Source of the DNA: Clostridiales bacterium
GTDB taxonomy: Bacteria > Bacillota > Clostridia > Christensenellales > Borkfalkiaceae
NCBI GenBank assembly: GCA_003503945.1
Contig: DOCD01000078.1
Span: forward strand, 1 to 10,369
Length of the DNA stretch: 10,369 bases
Direction of reading: 5' to 3'
Part shown: in pieces, positions 1 to 6,297 of the stretch
Layout of the letters: every line of letters starts with the position of its first letter
Position numbering within the stretch: the first letter of the stretch is position 1
Made by a program: the position numbers and the translations under genes
Notes under the pieces: model-generated
The model's input: the letters and a program-made list of their open reading frames with translations, nothing else
Databases searched by the model: none
What the model was told of the DNA's origin: nothing

Positions 1-66
1 AAAGACTTTGCCGAATGGCAAAAATCACAACTTAATAAAAAATCAAAGAATAAAGAATCCCGTTAA
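1..66 (+). CDS. C-terminal end of an unknown protein (partial)
   Basis: Frame 1 is open from the window edge to a TAA at 64-66 and gives 21 residues, starting KDFAEWQKSQ and ending in a Lys/Asn/Ser-rich, basic tail. A polar, basic C-terminus is common in nucleic-acid-binding or mobile-element proteins, but nothing here identifies a family. The next strong feature on the same strand is the terminator at 185-221, which would fit as the end of this gene's transcript. The gene could equally be a chance open frame at the edge. Confidence 0.4.
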   Translation, partial: KDFAEWQKSQLNKKSKNKESR

Positions 67-184
67 ACTGTATAGGGATAGCCGCCTTTAAGACGGAATA
101 AAGAATACCGCCAAAGCGTGCGGTATATAAATGAAAGACATTATCTAATAAAGATAGGAACGCCGATGAACCTACATAAACGGC

Positions 185-221
185 AAGTGGGCGGAGCCAA
201 TTTTGACTCCGCCCACTTTTT
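185..221 (+). terminator. Strong intrinsic terminator
   Basis: A perfect 12-bp stem (AAGTGGGCGGAG at 185-196, CTCCGCCCACTT at 207-218) encloses a 10-nt loop, and a run of five T follows at 217-221. The U-run is on the + strand side, so it works rightward and most likely ends the transcript of the gene finishing at 66. On the - strand the hairpin is followed by TGCCG, which is not a U-run. Confidence 0.85.
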
Positions 222-306
222 ATTTAATAAATTTCTCTAAATCTTCCATTGAAATTATTATTCCAACGGTTTTTCTAATCATAAAAAAGTTCAAGCTATT
301 AAGACT

Positions 307-329
307 TGGCTCCGCTTGTTGGACTTGAA
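307..329 (-). other. tRNA 3'-end fragment, probable attachment-site remnant
   Basis: Read on the - strand, this is TTCAAGT (329-323), CCAAC (322-318), AAGCGGA (317-311), G (310), CCA (309-307). That matches the T-loop, the 3' T-stem strand, a 7-nt acceptor strand, a discriminator base and an encoded CCA, in the right order and spacing. The G discriminator and the CGGA-G-CCA end resemble bacterial tRNA-Asn. The preceding bases (GGTCGC at about 335-330) recall the variable region, but the 5' T-stem strand is not complementary and no anticodon arm precedes it, so this is not a working tRNA. Tyrosine recombinases that insert into tRNA 3' ends leave such a fragment at one border. The family assignment is from memory. 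Confidence 0.45.
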
Positions 330-356
330 GCGACCGACCGAATTTGAAAAACGCCG

Positions 357-376
357 AAAATTGCCCAAAATTGCCC
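357..376 (+). repeat. Tandem 10-nt direct repeat
   Basis: AAAATTGCCC occurs twice in direct tandem at 357-366 and 367-376, about 28 bases from the tRNA-like fragment. Short direct repeats beside an attachment core are typical of arm-type integrase binding sites. The repeat is visible; its role is inferred. Confidence 0.5.
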
Positions 377-420
377 TAAAAACAGGCATTTTTGACCGAT
401 TTTTACGCAAAAATCAATTT

Positions 421-440
421 ATGCGACAACCATGCGACAA
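421..440 (+). repeat. Direct repeat ATGCGACAA x2
   Basis: ATGCGACAA lies at 421-429 and again at 432-440, with two bases between. With a period of 11 bp, the two copies would sit on the same face of the helix, which suits cooperative protein binding. It lies within about 110 bases of the tRNA-like fragment and could be an arm-type recombinase site. No reading frame over it looks like a real gene. Confidence 0.5.
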
Positions 441-537
441 AATAAAAATGTATAAAATTTAAGAGAATTTAACCGCAAAACACTTTTATACTTTCTGCCT
501 TACAACTCCACTGCTATCATTTATAAACTTTTATTTA

Positions 538-606
538 GCAAATCACTTCGATAAAATATCGCAAATCATTTCATTAAAATTGCGCAAATTATTACAGTTT
601 TTGCTT
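538..606 (+). repeat. Three imperfect tandem 23-nt repeats upstream of the ATPase gene
   Basis: Three units begin GCAAAT at 538, 561 and 584, a 23-nt period. Units 1 and 2 agree at 18 of 23 positions, sharing GCAAATCA, TTC and TAAAAT. Unit 3 keeps only the first half (GCAAATTATTACA). A related sequence, GCAAAACACTTTTATA, starts at 475. The array ends at the -35 of the likely ATPase promoter, so it could be a set of operator sites or iterons, or merely AT-rich DNA duplicated by slippage. Confidence 0.5.
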
Positions 607-633
607 TACAAATCCATAAACATAAGATAAAAT
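605..633 (+). promoter_or_regulatory. Probable sigma-A promoter of the ATPase gene
   Basis: TTTACA (605-610) and TAAAAT (628-633) each match the consensus at five of six positions and are separated by exactly 17 bases. A start near 640 would leave a leader of only about 12 nt, with CAGGAG (639-644) at its very beginning and 7 bases before the ATG at 652. That is tight, so an additional upstream promoter is possible. Confidence 0.5.
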
Positions 634-651
634 GGTTACAGGAGTCAAACT

Positions 652-1932
652 ATGGAATATAAAAAACGTATTGTTGACAACTTACTGGATTTAAAGTTAG
701 AAGCATTCGGTGCAACATTAATAGTCGGTCCAAAAGGTTGTGGAAAAACAACGTCGGCAAAGCAAAAAGCAAAGAGCTTTATTGAGTTTCAGGACGAAGA
801 ACAGCGCGAAAATTTGCTTGCAGTTTCTAATGCTGCACCGAGCAAACTTTTGATAGGCGAAAAGCCAAGACTTTTTGACGAGTGGCAAGACGCCCCCAAG
901 CTTTGGGGAACGATAAGAAAATCGGTTGACGACGAAGGCGAAAACGGCTTATATATTTTGACCGGTTCCTCCTCACAAGAGATAGAAACACCTCACACCG
1001 GAACATTGCGTATAAGCCGACTTATAATGTACCCAATGAGTCTTTATGAAAGCAAGGATTCTAATGGAACTGTATCTTTAAAAGAATTGTTTGCCCAACC
1101 TGAAAAATTTGACGGATGCGTATCGAATTTATCCGTTGACGGAATCATTTTTGCTATTTGCCGCGGTGGTTGGCCCAAAAGTTTAACAAATAAAACCGAA
1201 CGTTCACAATTGGAAGTTGCAAAAGATTTATACAGACAAACCTACTCCGTTGACATCTCTAACATAGATAAAGTTAAACGAAACCCCAGATGGGCACAAG
1301 CAATACTGCAATCATACAGCAGAAATATCTGTACGTTAGCCGAAACCAAGACACTTTTAGGCGACGTAAAAGCGAACTACGATATAGGACAAACAACATT
1401 TTTCGAATACATCAATGCATTAGAAAAGTTGTATATCATTGACGATATAGATGCCTGGTGTCCGGCAATTCGCTCTAGAACAGCAATTCGTTCTTCAAAA
1501 AAACGTAATTTTATTGACCCTTCTATTGCCGTTGCTGCTATGGGATTATCACCCGAATATTTTAATCTTGACTTTAAAACGTTGGGATTTTTGTTTGAAT
1601 GCTTATGCATAAGAGATTTGAAAATCTACTCTTCAGCCTTTGACGGAAGTATATCTTACTATCACGACAGATATGGATTAGAAGCTGACTGTGTATTACA
1701 CCTAAACGACGGCAGGTACGCTTTAATAGAATTCAAGCTAGGGGCAAATGAAATAGAAAACGGCGCAAAACATCTAAATGAAATAGAAAGACTTATTAAC
1801 GAACATAACGAAAAGCAAACACAGTGTCCAATACGGTTGCCGAATTTGAAAATTATTATAACAGGCACAAAGTACGGATACAAACGAGACGACGGAGTTT
1901 TAGTTATTCCCATAGGTTGTTTGAAAGACTGA
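652..1932 (+). CDS. AAA_14 / DUF4143-type ATPase
   Basis: A 426-residue protein of the AAA_14 plus DUF4143 family, a widespread group of P-loop ATPases whose biological role is not established. The Walker A is GPKGCGKT at residues 26-33. The Walker B region is RLFDEWQDAP at 73-82, with D76 and E77. The sensor-1-like stretch ILTGSS lies at about 102-107, followed by HTGTLRISRL and MYPMSLYES. The C-terminal half (about 190-370) has the DUF4143 layout and ends with an EADCVL...ALIEFK pattern, similar to a PD-(D/E)xK nuclease fold; catalysis by it is unproven. Length is normal. The start is fixed by CAGGAG 7 bases upstream. The gene stands alone, with its own promoter and terminator, in an AT-rich flank. 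Relatives I recall often read GTGR where this has GTLR. No partner gene is visible. Confidence 0.85.
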   Translation: MEYKKRIVDNLLDLKLEAFGATLIVGPKGCGKTTSAKQKAKSFIEFQDEEQRENLLAVSNAAPSKLLIGEKPRLFDEWQDAPKLWGTIRKSVDDEGENGLYILTGSSSQEIETPHTGTLRISRLIMYPMSLYESKDSNGTVSLKELFAQPEKFDGCVSNLSVDGIIFAICRGGWPKSLTNKTERSQLEVAKDLYRQTYSVDISNIDKVKRNPRWAQAILQSYSRNICTLAETKTLLGDVKANYDIGQTTFFEYINALEKLYIIDDIDAWCPAIRSRTAIRSSKKRNFIDPSIAVAAMGLSPEYFNLDFKTLGFLFECLCIRDLKIYSSAFDGSISYYHDRYGLEADCVLHLNDGRYALIEFKLGANEIENGAKHLNEIERLINEHNEKQTQCPIRLPNLKIIITGTKYGYKRDDGVLVIPIGCLKD

Positions 1933-1941
1933 AAATTATAA

Positions 1942-1974
1942 AAAAGCCGACAGATTATGATGCTGTCGGCTTTT
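1942..1974. terminator. Bidirectional intrinsic terminator between convergent units
   Basis: GCCGACAG (1946-1953) pairs with CTGTCGGC (1963-1970) around a 9-nt loop, and the flanking A-run and T-run extend the stem to 12 bp. On the + strand TTTT follows, 10 bases after the ATPase stop. On the - strand a run of six T (1945-1940) follows, so it can also end the rhamnose operon, whose last stop codon lies about 220 bases away. It is clear in both directions but stronger on the - strand. Confidence 0.85.
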
Positions 1975-2194
1975 AATAATATACTACTTAAGTAAGAACA
2001 TTAAATTCATAACGTATATAATGAGTTTTTACGCGATTTGCTTTAAATAAAGACCAGAGGAATATATCAATATTCACCGCATTAGGAAAATACTAAAGTG
2101 TTCATAGCTATTATCTGATCGTTATCGCCTGCAAACTCCCGCCAACCCATAGTACTTGCCGCTTACACGCAAACCCTTGCATTTACCGCCGTAT
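1975..2194. other. Gap between the terminator and the rhamnose operon; no supported gene
   Basis: This 220-base gap would be transcribed as the long 3' untranslated tail of the rhamnose operon. Only a 10-bp palindrome, TACTTAAGTA (1985-1994), and very short open frames (about 20-25 codons on the - strand) are present, none with a good ribosome binding site. No second hairpin terminator is visible close to the transporter stop. The rise in GC from left to right begins in this gap by eye. Confidence 0.5.
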
Positions 2195-4138
2195 TTACTC
2201 CTGTTCCAGTACAGGTTGATTGTTTTTCTGTCTTAACTTGTTGAACTCTTCCAAAGCCGCAGCTTCTTTTTCTGCTTTTTTCTTGGCTTTAAGTTCTGCC
2301 TTTTTGGCTATTTCCGCTTTCTGTTCTTCTGTAAACGCTGCTTCCTTTTCCGCCTTGGCTTTAAGCGCCGCTGCTTTCTTGGCTTCCGCCGCCTGCTTTT
2401 TAGCTTCCTGTGCGGCTTGCTTTTCCGAAAGCATCTTTTGGTATGCCGCTTCCTGTTCTTCAAAGTTCAGGCCTTTCTTTTCGCACTTCTTTTTAAGCTC
2501 TGCTTTTCTCGCTTCTTCAGCCGCCGCTTCCGCTTCTTTTTCTTCCGCTTCAAGCTTGGTTGCCGGGACTACGTATTCTACTCCTTCAGCCGCCGCTTCC
2601 GCTTTATGGTTCATTTCTATTGCGCGTTTATCTATAGCAGTGAACTTTTCCACGCCCATGAATATGAAAATTATAACTATTACCGCATAGCAGATTGTTT
2701 CTCCGCCGATAAATATCCATTTCATCGCTTCCTGAATTGCCGGTGTCGCTATGATGTTCTGTTCTGCGTTATATCCCGTCAGTCCCAGCATTCCGTTTAA
2801 TATTCCCGTAGCTATGCCCGTCATTCCTGCCATTATTGCACCGTAGATAGTCATCGTAAAGCCGTCCGTTCTGAACCCGTGCACCGCTTCCTGATGGTCC
2901 AATATATCCGCAAGCAATGCCAAAGAAAGATACATCGCCGGCGTCGAGCCCAACGCTTTTATTACGAACGACGTAGTTACTACGTAGAAATTTGTAGGCG
3001 CGATAAAACCTATCGCTCCGCCTATTACCGATAATACCGCTCCGTAAAGTATTGCCTTGCCTTTGCCTATCTTTGTCGCAAGCGGCCACGCAATTACCAT
3101 TCCCAACGCCGTTGGTATTGCGCCTATTATTGACAGCGTGCCGTGGAAGCCGCCGCCTATATCGGTTGAGTGCCCCATAGTGCCGTTGGGAAGCTCGCCC
3201 TCGAACATTGCCTGACAGTAGTAAAGCTGCGACACGTTTTTGAGCATACCGCCCAGCTGATAAAGGAAGAAGAATATAATTATTATCCACCAGAACTTAT
3301 CCTTAAAGCACGCCTTTGCCTGCTTAGAGATAGGCTCCGCCTTTTTTCTGTTGTCTAAGAGCTTGTTCGCAAACGACTCCTCCGTAATCCTTTCCCTCGT
3401 GAAGAAGTACTCGATAAGCACGCCGATTGCCGTAATTACTATGAGCGCGATAACGAACACTCGCCATGCGTTCTGCGAGGCGACCGCGTTCGTAACGCCG
3501 TTGTCGTCGGTTATGAACAAAAACCTTAAAAAGAAGGGCAGCACCATCGAGCAAAGCCCCATCGCCGCGAGCGCGGTGGCGTTGGATATGGTTGCAAGCA
3601 ACGAACGGTCTTTACTGTTGCGGGTGGAAAGGTTTACGAGCGCCGCGTGCGAGGTGTAGTAAAAAGGATACGCGACCGCAAACCAGAGGTTGTATCCGAG
3701 CGCAAGCATTACGAGCGTAACGGTCTGCGTGGATTTGTTCGTACTTATATCTCCTACGCCGGGGGCGAATGTAAATAAAATCAATAGCGCGAGTATGCTG
3801 AGCGGTATAGATACCAAAAGCAGAGGTCTCGCCTTGCCCGCCTTGGTTTTGCACCTGTCCATAAGTCTGCCGACGAGTATGTTGCCCGCGACGACGAATA
3901 TGACCGATATTACGGGAAGCAGCGTGAAAAAGGTTTTCGCCCACGAGTTGATATTCAATACGTTCGTCATGTACATATTGAGATATCCCGACAATATCGA
4001 GTTTGCCAGAAGCGCGAGCGTGGGGCCTATAAAGTAACCGAGTCCGCCCTCCGGAAAAATCTTTGCGTTTGCCGACTTCACTTTCGTCGATAAAAGCGGA
4101 GTTTCAAACAAAGATTTTTTTTGCTTTTTTTCTTCCAT
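2195..4138 (-). CDS. GPH-family (MFS_2) sugar:cation symporter with long charged C-terminal tail
   Basis: A 647-residue inner-membrane symporter of the glycoside-pentoside-hexuronide family (relatives: MelB, LacS, XylP, RhiT). About 12 hydrophobic segments run from residues 35 to 495. The family loop motif is at 89-108, with GRLMDRCKTKAGKARPLLL. The usual length is about 450-510 residues; here about 140 more follow TM12, almost all Lys, Ala and Glu (roughly 505-640). They should form a long cytoplasmic helix or coiled coil. The ATG follows AGGAGG by 8 bases, the best ribosome site in the window. It is the last gene of the rhamnose operon, 25 bases after rhaD. The likely substrate is L-rhamnose or a rhamnosyl oligosaccharide. 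The second is favoured by the cytoplasmic rhamnosidase in the same operon, but specificity cannot be read from sequence. Confidence 0.88.
   Translation of the reverse strand: MEEKKQKKSLFETPLLSTKVKSANAKIFPEGGLGYFIGPTLALLANSILSGYLNMYMTNVLNINSWAKTFFTLLPVISVIFVVAGNILVGRLMDRCKTKAGKARPLLLVSIPLSILALLILFTFAPGVGDISTNKSTQTVTLVMLALGYNLWFAVAYPFYYTSHAALVNLSTRNSKDRSLLATISNATALAAMGLCSMVLPFFLRFLFITDDNGVTNAVASQNAWRVFVIALIVITAIGVLIEYFFTRERITEESFANKLLDNRKKAEPISKQAKACFKDKFWWIIIIFFFLYQLGGMLKNVSQLYYCQAMFEGELPNGTMGHSTDIGGGFHGTLSIIGAIPTALGMVIAWPLATKIGKGKAILYGAVLSVIGGAIGFIAPTNFYVVTTSFVIKALGSTPAMYLSLALLADILDHQEAVHGFRTDGFTMTIYGAIMAGMTGIATGILNGMLGLTGYNAEQNIIATPAIQEAMKWIFIGGETICYAVIVIIFIFMGVEKFTAIDKRAIEMNHKAEAAAEGVEYVVPATKLEAEEKEAEAAAEEARKAELKKKCEKKGLNFEEQEAAYQKMLSEKQAAQEAKKQAAEAKKAAALKAKAEKEAAFTEEQKAEIAKKAELKAKKKAEKEAAALEEFNKLRQKNNQPVLEQE
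2516..2604 (-). repeat. 20-nt direct repeat inside the transporter tail region
   Basis: TTCAGCCGCCGCTTCCGCTT (+ strand) occurs at 2516-2535 and again at 2585-2604. The two copies encode the tail segments around residues 535-541 and 512-518, each rich in AEAAAE. Exact repeats in a low-complexity Lys/Ala/Glu helix suggest that the tail grew by duplication and slippage, and its length may vary between strains. Confidence 0.6.
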
Positions 4139-4163
4139 ACAATTTTCCTCCTGTATTTTTGGT

Positions 4164-5051
4164 TTATTTTAAATTCAGAAAATCCTTTCTGCAATTCACC
4201 TTGAAAAGGTCGACGAGCTTTAACATATCCTCGTCCTTAATGGTGTTAATCCTCGGAAGATGTGCGGTAAGCATATAAATCTGAGCCGCTTTTTCAACCG
4301 TTTCGATAAGCCCGAAGGTTTCGTCCATAGTTTTGCCCGCGCCGTATATGCCGTGCATCGCCCAGACGACGAGGCGGAACTCCTCCATTTTTTTGGCGGT
4401 TGCTTTGCCTATTTCGTCCGTGCCGCAAAGCATCCACGGAAGAATGCCTACGCCGTCGGGGAATACCACTATGCACTCGGTGCACATTTCCCAGAGCGTG
4501 TGAGTGAGCTTCTTTTCGTCCAGCTCGTGCACATAATTCATTGCAAGCGTGTACGTGGGGTGTGAGTGGATTACAACCCTGTTTTCGGGGTCGACTTTGA
4601 GCCTTGCGATATGGCTCATCATATGCGCGGGGAATTCGGAGGTCGGTCTGCCGCCGTCCGCAAAGCCCCATAAAAGCTCCACGCCCTTTCCGTCCGCCGC
4701 TATCCTTACTATGCCGAGGTTGTTTTCGGGGTCGTCCTCCACGTTCTTGAAATACCTGCCCGTGCCCGTCACGATAAATATTTTGCCGATTAAAGGCGTT
4801 ATGTCGAAGTCCGCCGCGTTTACGCCCATTAAAGGTATCGTGCGGATAACGCCGTTTAAATCAATATACTCCGCAACTTGCTTTTCGTCAAGCAAATAGC
4901 TTATGTTGCCGCCGTTTCTTTCGTCCCAGCCAAGGCGATACATATTTGCCGCCGTCCCGCACATTTCCCGTACAAACGGCGCCGTCTTTATATCCTTTAA
5001 GGCGCGGGATAAATTTTTTCCCGCTTTTTTCAAATCGTCCATAAAGCCCAT
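4164..5051 (-). CDS. rhaD: Rhamnulose-1-phosphate aldolase
   Basis: A 295-residue class II zinc aldolase that splits L-rhamnulose 1-phosphate into dihydroxyacetone phosphate and L-lactaldehyde in the cytoplasm. It aligns along its length with my recollection of E. coli RhaD (274 residues). WDERNGGN (42-49) is the phosphate-binding loop, and PTSEFPAH (136-143) carries the catalytic Glu139. IHSH (161-164) gives the zinc ligands His162 and His164, and MHG (232-234) gives the third, His233. VFPDGVGILPWM (196-207) and DETFGLI (243-249) are also conserved. The extra length is an N-terminal stretch of about 15-20 residues. AAAGGAG (5069-5063), inside the end of rhaA, lies 11 bases before this ATG. 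The next in-frame ATG, at residue 4, would sit 20 bases away, so the first is preferred. It starts 2 bases after the rhaA stop, implying coupled translation. Confidence 0.95.
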   Translation of the reverse strand: MGFMDDLKKAGKNLSRALKDIKTAPFVREMCGTAANMYRLGWDERNGGNISYLLDEKQVAEYIDLNGVIRTIPLMGVNAADFDITPLIGKIFIVTGTGRYFKNVEDDPENNLGIVRIAADGKGVELLWGFADGGRPTSEFPAHMMSHIARLKVDPENRVVIHSHPTYTLAMNYVHELDEKKLTHTLWEMCTECIVVFPDGVGILPWMLCGTDEIGKATAKKMEEFRLVVWAMHGIYGAGKTMDETFGLIETVEKAAQIYMLTAHLPRINTIKDEDMLKLVDLFKVNCRKDFLNLK

Positions 5052-5053
5052 TT

Positions 5054-6283
5054 TTATTTACGCTCCTTTAAAATTTCTTTTTCGTATTTTTTTATTTCGG
5101 AAAGATAATCCTCCGAAGCATTTTCCTGTCTTAAATATTCCTTCCATACCGCGCCGAAGGGCAAAGTTTTGTACTCCTCCTGCTTCACCATAAGTGCGGT
5201 GAAATCGGCTTTATCCTGCAAAGCTTTAAGCTCTTCGTGGTTTGTAAGCAGCGCGTACAGCAAAGCTTTCTGCATAGCCCTCTGCCCCGTTACCCACGCC
5301 GAAATGCGGTTAATCGAAGCGTCGAAATAGTCCAGCCCGATTTTCACCTTTTCGGTTGCGTCGTTTCTTACTATTTCCTTTGCTATCTCTTTGAGTTCGT
5401 CCTCGAATAAAACGACGTGGTCGCTATCCCAGCGCACTCCGCGCGTTACGTGCAAAGCGACGGTATCGTAGAAAGCTAAAAGCGCGGGAATTTTATCCGA
5501 AACATATTCAAGCGGGTGGTAGTGTCCGTTATCCAACAGACAGCAGATATTATTTTTCGCCGCGTAGTTCTGGTAGAATTCGTTGCTGCCTACCGTGTAG
5601 CTCTCGACGCCTATGCCGAACACCTTGCTTTCCACCGCCACGGTAACCTTGCTTCTGTCATAACCGCAAGCGAGGATTTTATCGAGGCTGTCCTTTAACC
5701 TCAGGCGCGGGGTCAGTCTGTCCGCGGGCACGTCCTTGAACCCGTCGGGTATCCATATGTTGACCGTGCACGGATTTTTGAACTCGTCCGCAAAGTACTC
5801 CGCTATATGCAGGCAGGCTATGCAGTGCTCAATCCAGAAATTCCTTATGCCTTCGTCGGGCGAGGACAGGGTCAGCCCGTCCTTTACGTTTTTATGCGAG
5901 AACATAGTCGGGTTGAAATCGATGCCGTCGAGCCCGAGCTCCTTTGCGAACTTCACCCATTCGGCAAAGTGCTTTGGCTCGTATTCGTCGCGGTCGACGG
6001 TTGCGCCCACCGCGTAGCTTGCGTGCAGGTTAAGCCGCTTCTTGCCCGGCATTAAAGAAAACGCTTTCCTTATATCCGCTTTCAGCTCCTCGAAATTCCT
6101 CGCCCTGCCGGGGTAGTTGCCCGTCGTCTGTATACCGCCCGAAAGCGCGCCGCCGCCGTCAAGCCCGACTACGTCGTCACCCTGCCAGCAATGGATTGAC
6201 ACGGGGATATCTTTAAGTTTTGCTATTGCCGCTTCCGTATCAACGCCGTAAGCCGCATATTCTTTTTTTGCAAATCCGTACAT
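5054..6283 (-). CDS. rhaA: L-rhamnose isomerase
   Basis: A 409-residue TIM-barrel metal-dependent isomerase that interconverts L-rhamnose and L-rhamnulose in the cytoplasm. It is close in length and sequence to E. coli RhaA (419). HCWQGDDV (31-38) and GGIQTTGNYPG (49-59) begin the conserved region. All metal-site residues of the E. coli enzyme are present at a constant offset of 16: Glu218, Asp251, His278, Asp286, Asp288 and Asp318. They lie in AVESK, LLDNGH, LHV, WDSDH and GLDYF. The ATG overlaps the rhaB TAA by one base (TAATG). Its AAAGGAG (6297-6291) lies within the last codons of rhaB, 7 bases upstream, so its translation is coupled to rhaB. No truncation or odd residue was seen. Confidence 0.97.
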   Translation of the reverse strand: MYGFAKKEYAAYGVDTEAAIAKLKDIPVSIHCWQGDDVVGLDGGGALSGGIQTTGNYPGRARNFEELKADIRKAFSLMPGKKRLNLHASYAVGATVDRDEYEPKHFAEWVKFAKELGLDGIDFNPTMFSHKNVKDGLTLSSPDEGIRNFWIEHCIACLHIAEYFADEFKNPCTVNIWIPDGFKDVPADRLTPRLRLKDSLDKILACGYDRSKVTVAVESKVFGIGVESYTVGSNEFYQNYAAKNNICCLLDNGHYHPLEYVSDKIPALLAFYDTVALHVTRGVRWDSDHVVLFEDELKEIAKEIVRNDATEKVKIGLDYFDASINRISAWVTGQRAMQKALLYALLTNHEELKALQDKADFTALMVKQEEYKTLPFGAVWKEYLRQENASEDYLSEIKKYEKEILKERK

Positions 6284-6297
6284 TATTTAACTCCTTT
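6281..6297 (-). promoter_or_regulatory. Coupled rhaB stop / rhaA start with internal RBS
   Basis: AAAGGAG (6297-6291), 7 bases, then TAATG, in which the rhaB TAA (6285-6283) and the rhaA ATG (6283-6281) share one A. The ribosome site itself encodes part of the short RhaB C-terminus (residues KGV), so the end of rhaB and the initiation of rhaA are physically the same DNA. Confidence 0.85.

Larger units (their letters stand above)
67..651. other. AT-rich non-coding region with small repeats and a tRNA-like fragment
   Basis: This stretch of about 585 bases has no convincing gene. Besides the items listed separately, it contains a 7-bp hairpin ATACCGC/GCGGTAT at 105-126 without a U-run and a 7-bp hairpin GATTTTT-ACGC-AAAAATC at 398-415. 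It also holds a palindromic CGATA-AAA-TATCG at 549-561 and TTGCGCAA at 580-587. The density of short repeats next to a tRNA-like 3' end fits the end of an integrated element better than ordinary intergenic DNA. That reading is inference. Confidence 0.5.

Noticed and set aside
166..240. 24-codon + strand frame with ATAGGA upstream
   Set aside because: It reads through the whole terminator hairpin at 185-221, so its codons are explained by the hairpin.
220..282. 20-codon - strand frame beginning MIRKTVG
   Set aside because: No Shine-Dalgarno sequence precedes it, its stop overlaps the terminator U-run of the opposite strand, and it is too short to judge by composition.
253..462. + strand open frame ending MRQPCDK..., which might be a decayed integrase C-terminus
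   Set aside because: It has no start codon with a ribosome site, runs straight through the tRNA-like fragment, and shows no catalytic His/Arg/Tyr motifs, so it cannot be supported as a gene.
2082..2150. 22-codon - strand frame beginning MGWREF
   Set aside because: It looks protein-like but has no ribosome site and no known relative, and chance frames of this size are common.
3325..3342. Second copy of the GGCTCCGC part of the tRNA-like fragment
   Set aside because: The match is only GGCTCCGC inside the transporter gene, with no T-loop sequence beside it; this is chance.
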